From contig JBLHPE010000009.1 in the NCBI GenBank assembly GCA_047624005.1, positions 3,888 to 67,887 of the forward strand: a stretch of DNA of 64,000 nt, in the 5' to 3' direction. Both the position numbers and the translations under genes were made by a program. The notes under the pieces are model-generated. The model worked only from the letters and a program-made list of their open reading frames with translations, was not told the origin of the DNA and made no database searches. Numbering within the stretch: position 1 is the first letter of the stretch; every line of letters starts with the position of its first letter. Below, in pieces: positions 54,412-63,267 of the stretch. This DNA comes from Ascidiaceihabitans sp047624005 (GTDB taxonomy: Bacteria; Pseudomonadota; Alphaproteobacteria; Rhodobacterales; Rhodobacteraceae).

Positions 54412-54737
54412 AACCAGCTTCGCTTGTAGGTTCTGCGCGAAGTTAGAGCGGCATTTATGGTGCCGTTGGCCCATTTTAGAAGCGTCAAGGCCACCCGACA
54501 TGTTACCGAATCAAACGATACCTATCTGTGGTTGTAATACTTGAGGCTGATTTCGAGATTCGGACGAAATATTCATAGTTTTCCCCCCAATTCATTCATT
54601 TTGCCGTCTTTCCAGTAAGTTGACGTAAGGAAATACTGCGTAAAGCAATTGGGTGACGTGGCGTCCGACTTACGTCAAGCAGCAACGCCATTGTAACATA
54701 ATCCAAAGTTACCCAACTGAACCTCGTAGCAACGAAA
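54412..54737. other. Promoter region between the two MerR genes
   Basis: No gene is seen. A perfect 10-base inverted repeat (TTGACGTAAG ... CTTACGTCAA) lies at 54620-54678, about 60-120 bases before the second MerR gene. Confidence 0.6.
54620..54678. promoter_or_regulatory. Long-spaced inverted repeat TTGACGTAAG / CTTACGTCAA
   Basis: The two 10-base arms (54620-54629 and 54669-54678) are perfect complements, 39 bases apart. TTACGTAA-like half-sites are known for MerR regulators of branched-chain and fatty-acid breakdown in proteobacteria. It probably controls the MerR gene at 54738 and the beta-oxidation genes after it. Confidence 0.5.
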
Positions 54738-55154
54738 ATGCGAGTAATGATAATGATAGAGAAAACAAAGACCATTCGCCAAATGTGTGACGCCCACGAT
54801 GTGACACCCCGCACTTTGCGCTTTTATGAAGCCAAGGAACTGCTGTTCCCTGTCCGCGAAGGCCAGAAACGCCTGTTCACAAAACGTGACGGTGCGCGTT
54901 TGAAGTTGATTTTGCTCGGTAAGCGCTTTGGCTTCAGCCTTGAGGAAATTCGTCAACTGCTGGACCTCTATCACGTGGGTGATCAGCGCAAGACGCAGAT
55001 GGCACGTACCTACGATGTTGCCAACGAGCGGCTCGCCGAAATGGTACGTCAACGCGACACACTAAGTGAAGCGATCGAAGACCTTAAACATCAAATGCGA
55101 TGGGGCGAAAAAATGATTGCCTCCATCAACCAATCAGAGACTGAAGCCGATTAG
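54738..55154 (+). CDS. MerR-family transcriptional regulator of the beta-oxidation block
   Basis: The product of up to 138 residues has a MerR helix-turn-helix (TIRQMCDAHDVTPRTLRFYE near residues 12-31) and a long coiled coil (about 85-125) without metal ligands. It is 40 bases upstream of an acyl-CoA dehydrogenase gene and is likely its regulator. It is close in pattern to the MerR at 54037, suggesting paralogues. Start codons at 54738, 54747 or 54753 are all possible. Confidence 0.85.
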   Translation: MRVMIMIEKTKTIRQMCDAHDVTPRTLRFYEAKELLFPVREGQKRLFTKRDGARLKLILLGKRFGFSLEEIRQLLDLYHVGDQRKTQMARTYDVANERLAEMVRQRDTLSEAIEDLKHQMRWGEKMIASINQSETEAD

Positions 55155-55194
55155 GCTGCAATCAAACCTAATGACGACTTAACTGGAGAGACAT

Positions 55195-56976
55195 ATGCCA
55201 CGCTACACAGCCCCAACCAAAGACATGCATTTCGTTCTACATGACCTTTTGAAAGTATCCGAAAACAACATCCCAGGGTACGATGAGTTGGAGCCTGATT
55301 TCACATCAGCTGTGCTGGAAGAAGCGGGCAAATTAACTTCCGAAGTCTTGGCCCCCTTGAACGCCGTTGGCGACAAAGAGGGCTGTCGTCTGGAAAATGG
55401 TGTGGTCTACACACCAACCGGTTTCAAAGACGCGTTTGAAAAAGTAAAAGAAGGCGGCTGGACCGGCATGGACATGCCAGAGCAGTATGGCGGCCAGAAT
55501 ATGCCAGCGGTTATCGGCTCTGCCATTGGCGAATTCTTTTCTGGCGCGAACCAAGCGTTCACAATGTATCAGGGTCTGACCCACGGTGCGGCGTCGGCTA
55601 TTTTGGCCCACGGGACAGATGCGCAAAAAGACAAATGGCTGCCAAACATGGTGTCATGCGAATGGACCGGCACAATGAACCTGACGGAGCCACATTGCGG
55701 CACCGATCTGGGCCTAATGCGCACCAAAGCAGAACCTCAGGCAGACGGCAGCTATAAGATTACGGGCCAGAAGATTTTCATCTCTTCAGGCGAGCACGAT
55801 ATGGCAGGCAACATCATTCACTTGGTTCTGGCCAAGATTGTGGGTGGTCCTGACGGCATCAAAGGCGTGTCCTTGTTCATCGTACCAAAGGTAATGGTCA
55901 ACGAAGACGGATCATTGGGCGAGCGCAATGGCGCAACCGTTGGCAGCATCGAAGAGAAGATGGGCATCCACGGTAATTCGACCTGCGTGATGAACTATGA
56001 CGACGCAACCGGCTATTTGCTGGGCGAAGAGCACAAAGGCATGCGCGCCATGTTCACCATGATGAACGAAGCCCGTTTGGGTGTCGGCATGCAGGGCCTG
56101 TCCCAAGCCGAAGCTGCTTATCAAAACGCGGTAGATTATGCCAAGGATCGTCTGCAAGGCCGCGCCGTGACAGGTGCTGAGAACCCAAATGGCCCAGCCG
56201 ATCCATTGATCGTACACCCAGACATTCGCCGTTCCTTGATGGAACAGAAGTCATTCATCGAAGGCGCACGTGCGTTTTGCCTTTGGAGTGCCACGATGAT
56301 CGATGCGGCGCATCGTTCAGAAGATAAAGATGCCGACGGTCTTGTGTCTTTGCTTACGCCAGTGATCAAAGGTTTCTTGACCGATGTTGGATACGACATG
56401 ACGGTCAAGGCACAGCAGGTCTATGGTGGTCACGGTTATATCGAAGAATGGGGCATGTCCCAATTCACCCGCGATGCCCGTATCGCTATGATCTATGAAG
56501 GTGCAAATGGCGTTCAAGCGCTGGACCTTGTTGGTCGCAAGTTGGCCCAAGATGGTGGCAAACACGTGATGGCGTTCTTCGCTTTGGTGAAGGACTTCAT
56601 CAAGGATAACGCTGGTCAGGACGAAGCCTATGACAAGGATTTCCTTGATCCGTTGAAAGCTGCCTCCAAGGATTTGCAAACGGCTGGCATGTACTTCATG
56701 CAAAACGGCATGACGAACCCGAACAATGCATTGTCCGGTTCTAATGATTTCATGCACATGTTTGGTCATGTTTGCCTTGGCTTGATGTGGGCGCGTATGG
56801 GCAAAGTGTCTGCTAACGTTTTGGCGGCAGGGTCTGACGATCCAGCCTTTTACGAGACAAAGTTGGCGACCGGTCGTTTCTATATGGCCCGTCAATTGCC
56901 CGCCACTGCGCTGCATCTGGCCCGTATCCAGACCGGTGGTGATACCGTCATGGCGTTGGACGCCGCAAACTTCTAA
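55195..56976 (+). CDS. Acyl-CoA dehydrogenase with C-terminal extension (about 590-residue class)
   Basis: The 593-residue product has the acyl-CoA dehydrogenase core (MPEQYGGQNMPAVIG near residue 94, MNLTEPHCGTDLG near 161) with catalytic glutamate near 435 in MIYEGANGVQALDLVGRKL. A further C-terminal domain of about 120 residues follows. It performs the first step of beta-oxidation on fatty acyl-CoAs. GGAGA precedes the ATG. A hairpin follows its stop, and a second acyl-CoA dehydrogenase gene lies 290 bases downstream. Confidence 0.93.
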   Translation: MPRYTAPTKDMHFVLHDLLKVSENNIPGYDELEPDFTSAVLEEAGKLTSEVLAPLNAVGDKEGCRLENGVVYTPTGFKDAFEKVKEGGWTGMDMPEQYGGQNMPAVIGSAIGEFFSGANQAFTMYQGLTHGAASAILAHGTDAQKDKWLPNMVSCEWTGTMNLTEPHCGTDLGLMRTKAEPQADGSYKITGQKIFISSGEHDMAGNIIHLVLAKIVGGPDGIKGVSLFIVPKVMVNEDGSLGERNGATVGSIEEKMGIHGNSTCVMNYDDATGYLLGEEHKGMRAMFTMMNEARLGVGMQGLSQAEAAYQNAVDYAKDRLQGRAVTGAENPNGPADPLIVHPDIRRSLMEQKSFIEGARAFCLWSATMIDAAHRSEDKDADGLVSLLTPVIKGFLTDVGYDMTVKAQQVYGGHGYIEEWGMSQFTRDARIAMIYEGANGVQALDLVGRKLAQDGGKHVMAFFALVKDFIKDNAGQDEAYDKDFLDPLKAASKDLQTAGMYFMQNGMTNPNNALSGSNDFMHMFGHVCLGLMWARMGKVSANVLAAGSDDPAFYETKLATGRFYMARQLPATALHLARIQTGGDTVMALDAANF

Positions 56977-56982
56977 TCAAAC

Positions 56983-57005
56983 AAGGTGCGCCACAGGCGC
57001 ACCTT
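56983..57005 (+). terminator. Hairpin AAGGTGCGC/GCGCACCTT
   Basis: A perfect 9-base stem with a 5-base loop lies 7 bases after the stop. The stem is identical to that after gcdH (43207-43229). There is no T-tract, so it may attenuate and not fully stop transcription. Confidence 0.5.
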
Positions 57006-57029
57006 ACACTCACAACTTAAGGGGCCAAC

Positions 57030-57242
57030 ATGCCCAAACGTTTCCGCCTTACCCGCCGATTTCCTGTCGCTATGACGGAAGACGGTTACCGCAAGCTTAA
57101 ACGCTTTTCTACGGACGCAGGCTTGGATGAGGGCGAGGCATTGTCGTTTCTGTTTGAGAACTTCGCCAGTGTTGTAAACGAAGAAAATCTGACGGCGCGT
57201 TTGCGTCTGTTTAATTCTGAATTAGCCGCCAGAAAAAAATAG
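57030..57242 (+). CDS. Small ribbon-helix-helix-like protein
   Basis: The 70-residue product has a basic N-terminus with a strand-like RRFPVAMTEDGYRKLKRFS followed by a helical DEGEALSFLFENF. This resembles the ribbon-helix-helix fold used for DNA binding, but it may be a structural small protein. AAGGGG precedes the ATG. It lies between two acyl-CoA dehydrogenase genes on the same strand and 23 bases before the second. Function unknown. Confidence 0.6.
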   Translation: MPKRFRLTRRFPVAMTEDGYRKLKRFSTDAGLDEGEALSFLFENFASVVNEENLTARLRLFNSELAARKK

Positions 57243-57265
57243 GCGCACCTTGGGAGGATGCTTTC

Positions 57266-58420
57266 ATGAATGACATGTCCACGGCCAAAGGCTGGATGAC
57301 CGACGAACATCAGATGATTGCCGATATGACGGCGCAATTCATCACAAACGAATGGGCCCCAAAATTTGCGGCATGGCGCAAGCAGGGTCAAATGGATCGC
57401 TCCACTTGGGCTGAAGCCGGTGAGTTGGGCCTATTGTGCCCTTCCATTCCTGAGGAATTTGGTGGCGCTGGTGGTGACTTTGGCCATGAGGCCGCAATTT
57501 TGATTGAAGGCAGCCGCGCCAATCTGGCCAGTTGGGGGCATGGCATCCATTCAGGCATCGTCGCCCACTACATCCTGAACTGCGGTACCGAAGAGCAAAA
57601 GACCCGTTGGTTGCCAAAAATGGCCACCGGCGAATTGGTTGGCGCATTGGCAATGACGGAACCGTCTACAGGGTCAGATGTCCAAGCGATCAAAACTCGG
57701 GCTATTCGGGATGGGAATTCCTATCGATTGAATGGCCAAAAGACATTTATTACCAATGGTCAGCACGCCAACTTGATTATTGTGGCTGCGAAGACAGATC
57801 CAACACTCGGTGCCAAAGGTGTGTCACTGGTTGTCTTGGAAACCGATGGCGCGACAGGCTTTGCACGCGGCCGCAACCTTGAGAAAATCGGAATGCATGC
57901 GGCTGACACCTCTGAGTTGTTCTTCGACAACGTCGAGATCGCGCCAGAAAACATATTGGGCGGAGTTGACGGGCAAGGGTTCTATCAGTTGATGGGCAAT
58001 TTACCCCAAGAACGCTTGATCATTGCCTGTTCTGCTATTGGCGCGATGGAAGGCGCTGTTGAGCGAACCATCGCGTATTGCAAAGAGCGAGAGGCCTTTG
58101 GCGGCCCAATCATGCAGTTCCAGAATACACGGTTTAAACTGGCAGAATGTAAGACGAAAACCATGGTGAGCCGCGCGTTTTTTGATGAATGTATGGCCGA
58201 ACATTTGCGCGGTGAATTGACCCCTGACAAAGCCGCAATGTGCAAGTATTGGACAACAGACACGCAGGCGTGGGTGCTCGACGAGTGTTTACAGTTGCAC
58301 GGGGGCTACGGCTTCATGCAGGAGTATGCGATTGGCGAGATGTGGACCGATGCGCGGGTCCAACGTATCTACGGTGGGACAAATGAAATTATGAAGGAGT
58401 TGATAGCAAAAGCGTTTTGA
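57266..58420 (+). CDS. Acyl-CoA dehydrogenase, long-chain (LCAD) type
   Basis: The 384-residue product has LAMTEPSTGSDVQAIKT and the C-terminal RIYGGTNEIMKELIAK typical of long-chain acyl-CoA dehydrogenases. Glycine replaces the C-terminal catalytic glutamate, and the base is instead expected in LPQERLIIA near residue 249, as in LCAD and isovaleryl-CoA dehydrogenase. It oxidises long or branched acyl-CoAs. It is in line with the beta-oxidation genes and has GGGAGGATG upstream. Confidence 0.9.
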   Translation: MNDMSTAKGWMTDEHQMIADMTAQFITNEWAPKFAAWRKQGQMDRSTWAEAGELGLLCPSIPEEFGGAGGDFGHEAAILIEGSRANLASWGHGIHSGIVAHYILNCGTEEQKTRWLPKMATGELVGALAMTEPSTGSDVQAIKTRAIRDGNSYRLNGQKTFITNGQHANLIIVAAKTDPTLGAKGVSLVVLETDGATGFARGRNLEKIGMHAADTSELFFDNVEIAPENILGGVDGQGFYQLMGNLPQERLIIACSAIGAMEGAVERTIAYCKEREAFGGPIMQFQNTRFKLAECKTKTMVSRAFFDECMAEHLRGELTPDKAAMCKYWTTDTQAWVLDECLQLHGGYGFMQEYAIGEMWTDARVQRIYGGTNEIMKELIAKAF

Positions 58421-58460
58421 ACCGTGATTGATGTGGGTGTTTAAGGTGGAAGTTGAATGA

Positions 58461-58651
58461 GTTTATTTTGCAAAATGAACGCGGAAACTCCGCCCCGCCA
58501 CTCAGCGCTAATTTGGGATTAACCCGACAGCGCCAAACAGCGAGGGTTCACTTTGCACGCAGCTCAGCTCTCCAGCCTACCGCGCACTAAAAGTATTGCG
58601 TGTTAACCTTAACGCTTAATGAACACCCCATGTTCATTTTGCAGAATAAAC
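58461..58651. repeat. Possible miniature element with 20-base terminal inverted repeats
   Basis: GTTTATTTTGCAAAATGAAC at 58461-58480 is the reverse complement of 58632-58651 with one mismatch. The 151 bases between are non-coding. No target-site duplication is seen outside, so it may be a regulatory dyad and not a transposable element. Confidence 0.45.
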
Positions 58652-58662
58652 TTCACGGGGGT

Positions 58663-58683
58663 CTGGGGGTGTGAAACCCCCAG
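58663..58683. repeat. GC-rich hairpin, dispersed-repeat type
   Basis: CTGGGGGT and ACCCCCAG form an 8-base stem with a 5-base loop. The context GGGGGTCTGGGGGTGTGA resembles the dispersed repeat at 33767-33806. It has no T-tract. Confidence 0.5.
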
Positions 58684-58722
58684 CCTGCCTTATCAAACAA
58701 TACCTTGGGAGGGGCTTGTCAG

Positions 58723-59364
58723 ATGACACTAAAACTACATTGCTTTGGCGAAAGCGGAAATTCTTATAAAGCCGCACTTGCGCTGGAACTTTCTGGTCTT
58801 GAGTGGGAGCCCGTCTTTGTCGACTTTTTCGGCGGTGCGTCGCGTTCACCTGAATTCAAATCAGTAAATCCAATGGGCGAGGCCCCTGTCCTGATCGACA
58901 CAGATAAAGATTACACCATCACCCAATCAGGTGCGATTCAGGATTATGTCAGCCATCTAAGTGGCAAGCTCGCGGGCAATTCACCCGAGGAACGCCGTGA
59001 AGTGTTGCGCTGGGTATTGTTTGACAATCACAAGCTTAGTTCGATGGCTGGTATGACTCGCTTCTTGATGAACTTTATGCCCGAAGACAAACGTCCCAAA
59101 GAAGTGATCGCGTTCAATCAAGGCCGCCTTCAAGGGGCATACGCCACACTCAACGCACATCTTGAAGGCCGTGACTGGATCGTTGGCGACAGCCTGACAA
59201 ATGCCGATATCAGCTGTTGTGGTTATCTATATTACCCGGAGCCATTTGGCTTTGATCGTACAGCGTTCCCAAACATCGACGCATGGTTGACCCGCATTTC
59301 CGAAACGCCGGGGTGGAAGCACCCTTACGATCTTATGCCTGGCAGCCCAGCTGATCGCGCGTAA
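58723..59364 (+). CDS. Glutathione S-transferase family protein
   Basis: The 213-residue product has the GST N-terminal thioredoxin-like fold (SGNSYKAALALELSGL, then NPMGEAPVLID near residue 49-59) and an all-helical C-terminal domain with WIVGDSLTNADISC near 150. The substrate is unknown. ATG 58723 is chosen because GGAGGGG lies 8 bases upstream. It lies between acyl-CoA dehydrogenase and thiolase genes and may detoxify reactive lipid products. Confidence 0.9.
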   Translation: MTLKLHCFGESGNSYKAALALELSGLEWEPVFVDFFGGASRSPEFKSVNPMGEAPVLIDTDKDYTITQSGAIQDYVSHLSGKLAGNSPEERREVLRWVLFDNHKLSSMAGMTRFLMNFMPEDKRPKEVIAFNQGRLQGAYATLNAHLEGRDWIVGDSLTNADISCCGYLYYPEPFGFDRTAFPNIDAWLTRISETPGWKHPYDLMPGSPADRA

Positions 59365-59460
59365 CGGACGCAGCGGCAGGTCTTGAATATCATCACCCTG
59401 TTGCCCCACATGAATACAAAGAACACTGATATTTAGAATACTGACCGAAAGGATCATCAC

Positions 59461-60672
59461 ATGACCGAAGCATACATCTACGACGCCCTGCGCACACCGC
59501 GCGGCAAAGGTCGCAAAGACGGCAGCCTGAACGAAGTCACGGCGCTTCGCCTATCCGCCGTCACAATGAACGCCCTAAAAGAACGCAACAACCTAACAGG
59601 CCACGCCGTTGAGGATGTGATTTGGGGCAACGTGACCCAAATTATGGAACAAGGCGGCTGTTTGGCGCGTTCAGCGGTTCTCGCCTCGGATCTGGATGAA
59701 TCCATCCCTGGTCTTGCGATCAACCGTTTCTGCGCCTCAGGCATGGAAGCTGTGAACCTCGCCGCCAACCAAGTTAAAGGTGGCGCAGGCATGGGCTACA
59801 TCGCTGGCGGTGTTGAGATGATGGGCCGCGTGGCCATGGGATCAGACGGTGCTGCGATTGCTGCTGACCCGTCCATCGCGCTTGATAGCTATTTTGTCCC
59901 ACAAGGCATCAGCGCCGACATCATTGCCACCGAATATGGCTACACCCGTGAAGACGCTGATTTACTCGCCGTTGAATCCCAGCGCCGTGCCAAAATGGCA
60001 TGGGACGAAGGCCGCTTTGCCAACTCTGTCATCAATGTGCGTGACATCAATGGCCTATCGATCCTTGATCACGACGAATACATGCGCCCACAAACGGACA
60101 TGCAGTCTTTGGGTTCCCTGAACCCTGCCTTCCAAGCGATGGGCGAGATGATGCCCGGCTTTGATAAGGTCGCGTTGATGAAGTACCCGCATCTGGAAAA
60201 AATTAACCACATCCACCACGCTGGTAACTCTTCCGGTATTGTTGATGGTTCTGCCGCCGTTTTGATCGGCAACAAAGAGTTTGGTGAAAAATATGGTCTA
60301 AAGCCACGCGCCCGTATTCGCGCCACCACAAAAATCGGCACTGATCCAACGATCATGCTGACCGGTCCGGTGCCTGCCACCCAAAAGATCCTTGACGACA
60401 ACGGTATGAAAATTTCGGACATTGATTTGTTCGAGGTGAACGAGGCCTTCGCAGCCGTCGTCATGTTGTTCATGGACAAGTTCAACGTCGATCATTCACT
60501 GGTCAACGTAAACGGTGGATCCATCGCAATGGGTCACCCATTAGGCGCCACAGGTGCCATGATCATCGGCACGTTGTTGGACGAGCTTGAGCGTCAGGAT
60601 AAAGAAGTTGGCCTTGCCACCCTTTGCATCGCATCCGGTATGGGTGCCGCAACTATAATCGAGCGCGTATAA
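59461..60672 (+). CDS. fadA: Acetyl-CoA acyltransferase (beta-ketothiolase)
   Basis: The 403-residue product has the thiolase nucleophile near Cys91 (NRFCASGMEAV), the histidine in GHPLGATGA, and the second cysteine in LCIASGMGAA near the end. It cleaves 3-ketoacyl-CoA in the last step of beta-oxidation. It is coupled to the FadB/FadJ-type gene through a small orphan gene: its TAA shares one base with the next ATG (TAATG). Confidence 0.94.
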   Translation: MTEAYIYDALRTPRGKGRKDGSLNEVTALRLSAVTMNALKERNNLTGHAVEDVIWGNVTQIMEQGGCLARSAVLASDLDESIPGLAINRFCASGMEAVNLAANQVKGGAGMGYIAGGVEMMGRVAMGSDGAAIAADPSIALDSYFVPQGISADIIATEYGYTREDADLLAVESQRRAKMAWDEGRFANSVINVRDINGLSILDHDEYMRPQTDMQSLGSLNPAFQAMGEMMPGFDKVALMKYPHLEKINHIHHAGNSSGIVDGSAAVLIGNKEFGEKYGLKPRARIRATTKIGTDPTIMLTGPVPATQKILDDNGMKISDIDLFEVNEAFAAVVMLFMDKFNVDHSLVNVNGGSIAMGHPLGATGAMIIGTLLDELERQDKEVGLATLCIASGMGAATIIERV

Positions 60673-61001
60673 TGGCCGCGCAAACACACCCGTTCCATGC
60701 GGTCGCAGCGCGTGCTGCGTCCGAGGGCATGACCAATCTGAAGCTTAAGGTGGCAGACGACGGCGCCTATATGCGTCTGATTCAACAAACCCCGCCCTTG
60801 TTTTTCAAGTATAAACCCGACGCAAGCGACGAGCGGGACAGGACAGACCTGAATGACTTTAAGCGTATCCTGCTAAGTGAAGAAGATTGCAACAACGGAC
60901 CAAACGCGACTTTGGCACTTGTCAAAATGTTGCTGGAAAAATTCGCTGATTACGGGTCATCGACCCCCGCCAAAAAACCCAACTTAGGGAGATATAAATG
61001 A
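60672..61001 (+). CDS. Small orphan protein between thiolase and FadB/FadJ genes
   Basis: The 109-residue soluble product has no recognised domain. A short N-terminal helix (HPFHAVAARAASEGM) is followed by a mixed region, then a charged region (DASDERDRTDLNDFKRILL). ATG 60672 overlaps the fadA stop by one base and its stop overlaps the next ATG by 4 bases. It is therefore translated in step with both enzymes. It may bridge or regulate the trifunctional complex; that is only inference. Confidence 0.65.
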   Translation: MAAQTHPFHAVAARAASEGMTNLKLKVADDGAYMRLIQQTPPLFFKYKPDASDERDRTDLNDFKRILLSEEDCNNGPNATLALVKMLLEKFADYGSSTPAKKPNLGRYK

Positions 61002-63199
61002 CCGATTTCACAATGAACAAAGACGCCGACGGCGTCGCGACAATCACATGGGACGTGGCCGGTAAGACCATGAACGTGATGTCGCTTGATGGCGTTCAAC
61101 AGCTGAACGATCATATCGATGATGCTTTGGCTGATGACGCAGTCAAAGGAATCGTGATTACATCAGGCAAAGAAACATTCGCAGGCGGCATGGACTTGAA
61201 CCTGCTTGCAAAGATGAAAGCCGATGCCGGTGATGATCCTGCTAAGGGCTTGTTTGAAGGCACGATGCGTATGCACGGATTGCTTCGCAAAATCGAACGT
61301 GCTGGCATGGACAAGAAAACCAACAAGGGCGGCAAGCCGATTGCCTCTGCCCTGCCCGGCACGGCGGCTGGTATTGGTCTGGAATTGCCATTGGCGACCC
61401 ACCGTATTTTCTGCACGTCGAACCCAAAGGCCAAAGTCGGCCTGCCCGAGACACTTGTGGGTATCTTCCCAGGTGGCGGTGGTACGGTTCGTTTGCTGTT
61501 CAAAATGGGCTTGGTCAACGCGTCGTCCCAAATTCTTGAAGGCCGCATGAATGCCCCTGAGAAAGCCAAGTCACTGGGCATCATTGATGAGGTGTCTGAC
61601 GATCCATTGGCCGCCGCCCGTGCTTGGGTGTTGTCCGCGAAAGATGCAGACATCCTGAAACCATGGGATGCCAAGGGCTTCAAAATGCCAGGTGGCGCAC
61701 CGTATCACCCCGCTGGTTTCATGAACTATGTTGGTGCCAACGCGATGGTTGCTGGCAAAACAAAGAACGCGTTCCCAGCAGCAAAAGCTGTGTTGAGCGT
61801 CTTGTATGAAGCGGCCCTTGTTCCCTTCGATACTGCGCTGAAAATTGAGGCCCGTTGGTTCACAAACGTTCTGATGAATCCATCGTCTTCTGCGATGATC
61901 CGTTCGTTGTTCATCAACAAAGAAGCTTTGGAAAAAGGTGCCGTTCGCCCTCAAAACGTGCCAGACCAGCGCGTCAAGAAGCTTGGCGTATTGGGTGCAG
62001 GCATGATGGGTGCAGGCATTGCACTTGTCTCGGCCCAAGCCGGCATCGAGGTTGTTTTGATCGACCGCGACCAAGAAGCGGCTGACAAAGGCAAAGCCTA
62101 TTCTGCAACTTATATGGACAAAGGCATCGCCCGCAAAAAGGCGACACCTGAGAAGAAAGAGGCCTTGTTGTCCCTGATCACAGCCACCCCTGATGTAGAA
62201 ATGCTGAAGGGTTGTGATTTGATCATCGAGGCTGTGTTTGAAGATACTGCCGTTAAGGCCGAGATCACCAAACGGGTTGAAGCTGTGATCCCAGAGGATT
62301 GCATCTTTGCATCAAACACCTCGACCTTGCCGATTTCTGAACTGGCCAAAGCGTCCAGCCGCCCAGAGCAATTCATCGGCATCCACTTCTTCTCGCCCGT
62401 TGAGCGGATGTTGTTGGTAGAGATCATCAAAGGTGCCCAAACAGGGGATCGCGCGGTTGCCAAAGCTCTCGATTACGTTCGCCAAATCCGCAAGACCCCA
62501 ATCGTTGTAAATGATGCGCGCTTCTTCTACGCCAATCGTTGCATCATTCCCTACGGCAACGAAGCCGTCCGTATGATCACCGAAGGTGTCGCGCCTTACT
62601 TGATCGACAACGCGGCACAACAGCTTGGCTTCCCAGTGGGGCCAATCCAGTTGGGCGACGAGACGTCCATCGACCTTGGTGTGCGGATCATGAAGGCGAC
62701 CAAAGTCGCGATGGGCAACGCATATCCAGCCTCTGAGGCCGACGATCTGATCGTCTGGATGGAAGACTTGGGTCGTTTGGGTCGCAAGGCAAACGCTGGC
62801 TATTTCGACTATGACGAAAAAGGCAAGCGCACTGGCTATTGGAAAGGTATTCACGACAGATACCCATTGGCCGACAAACAACCCGCGACCCAAGAAGTTC
62901 AAGACCGCTTGATGTTCTCGCAAGTTTTGGAAGCCGTACGTGCGTTAGAAGAAGGCGTGTTGGAAGACATCCGCGAAGGCGATGTTGGCGCGATCCTAGG
63001 TTGGGGTTTTGCCCCTGCCACTGGTGGCCCCTTCAGCTATCTCGACATCCTTGGCACGCCATACGCTGCTGAACGTTGTGACCAACTGCAGGCCAAATTT
63101 GGCGATCGTTTTGAATGCCCAGCCTTGTTGCGTGAGATGGCTGCCAAGAACCAAACGTTCTACGGACGCTTTGGTAAAGAAGACTCCGCGGCGGCTTAA
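60998..63199 (+). CDS. fadJ: FadB/FadJ-type multifunctional enzyme: enoyl-CoA hydratase and 3-hydroxyacyl-CoA dehydrogenase
   Basis: The 733-residue product has an N-terminal crotonase domain (GTAAGIGLELPLATH near residue 125 and GLPETLVGIFPGGGG near 148). A C-terminal NAD domain follows with GAGMMGAGIALVSAQAG near 334 and the catalytic histidine in GIHFFSPVERM near 465. It performs the two middle steps of beta-oxidation. The gene order thiolase, orphan, multifunctional protein differs from E. coli fadBA. A strong terminator follows. Confidence 0.95.
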   Translation: MTDFTMNKDADGVATITWDVAGKTMNVMSLDGVQQLNDHIDDALADDAVKGIVITSGKETFAGGMDLNLLAKMKADAGDDPAKGLFEGTMRMHGLLRKIERAGMDKKTNKGGKPIASALPGTAAGIGLELPLATHRIFCTSNPKAKVGLPETLVGIFPGGGGTVRLLFKMGLVNASSQILEGRMNAPEKAKSLGIIDEVSDDPLAAARAWVLSAKDADILKPWDAKGFKMPGGAPYHPAGFMNYVGANAMVAGKTKNAFPAAKAVLSVLYEAALVPFDTALKIEARWFTNVLMNPSSSAMIRSLFINKEALEKGAVRPQNVPDQRVKKLGVLGAGMMGAGIALVSAQAGIEVVLIDRDQEAADKGKAYSATYMDKGIARKKATPEKKEALLSLITATPDVEMLKGCDLIIEAVFEDTAVKAEITKRVEAVIPEDCIFASNTSTLPISELAKASSRPEQFIGIHFFSPVERMLLVEIIKGAQTGDRAVAKALDYVRQIRKTPIVVNDARFFYANRCIIPYGNEAVRMITEGVAPYLIDNAAQQLGFPVGPIQLGDETSIDLGVRIMKATKVAMGNAYPASEADDLIVWMEDLGRLGRKANAGYFDYDEKGKRTGYWKGIHDRYPLADKQPATQEVQDRLMFSQVLEAVRALEEGVLEDIREGDVGAILGWGFAPATGGPFSYLDILGTPYAAERCDQLQAKFGDRFECPALLREMAAKNQTFYGRFGKEDSAAA

Positions 63200-63220
63200 C
63201 TCTAAGCTGACAAAAGAAAC

Positions 63221-63250
63221 AAAAAGCCCCTTTTACGAGGGGCTTTTTTT
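63221..63250 (+). terminator. Rho-independent terminator of the beta-oxidation operon
   Basis: AAAAAGCCCC pairs with GGGGCTTTTT around an 8-base TTTTACGA loop, followed by T7. It lies about 20 bases after the fadJ-type stop. Confidence 0.93.
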
Positions 63251-63267
63251 AAGGCGTAATTAGATTT

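Larger units (their letters stand above)
58421..58722. other. Intergenic stretch with a MITE-like inverted repeat
   Basis: No gene is seen. It contains the 20-base near-perfect inverted repeat at 58461-58651, an inner dyad AATGAACA-cccca-TGTTCATT (58618-58638), and a GC-rich hairpin at 58663-58683 just before the GST ribosome site. Confidence 0.65.

Noticed and set aside
58603..58619. Possible CtrA site TTAACCTTAACGCTTAA
   Set aside because: The TTAA units are spaced 2, 3 or 9 bases apart, not 7.
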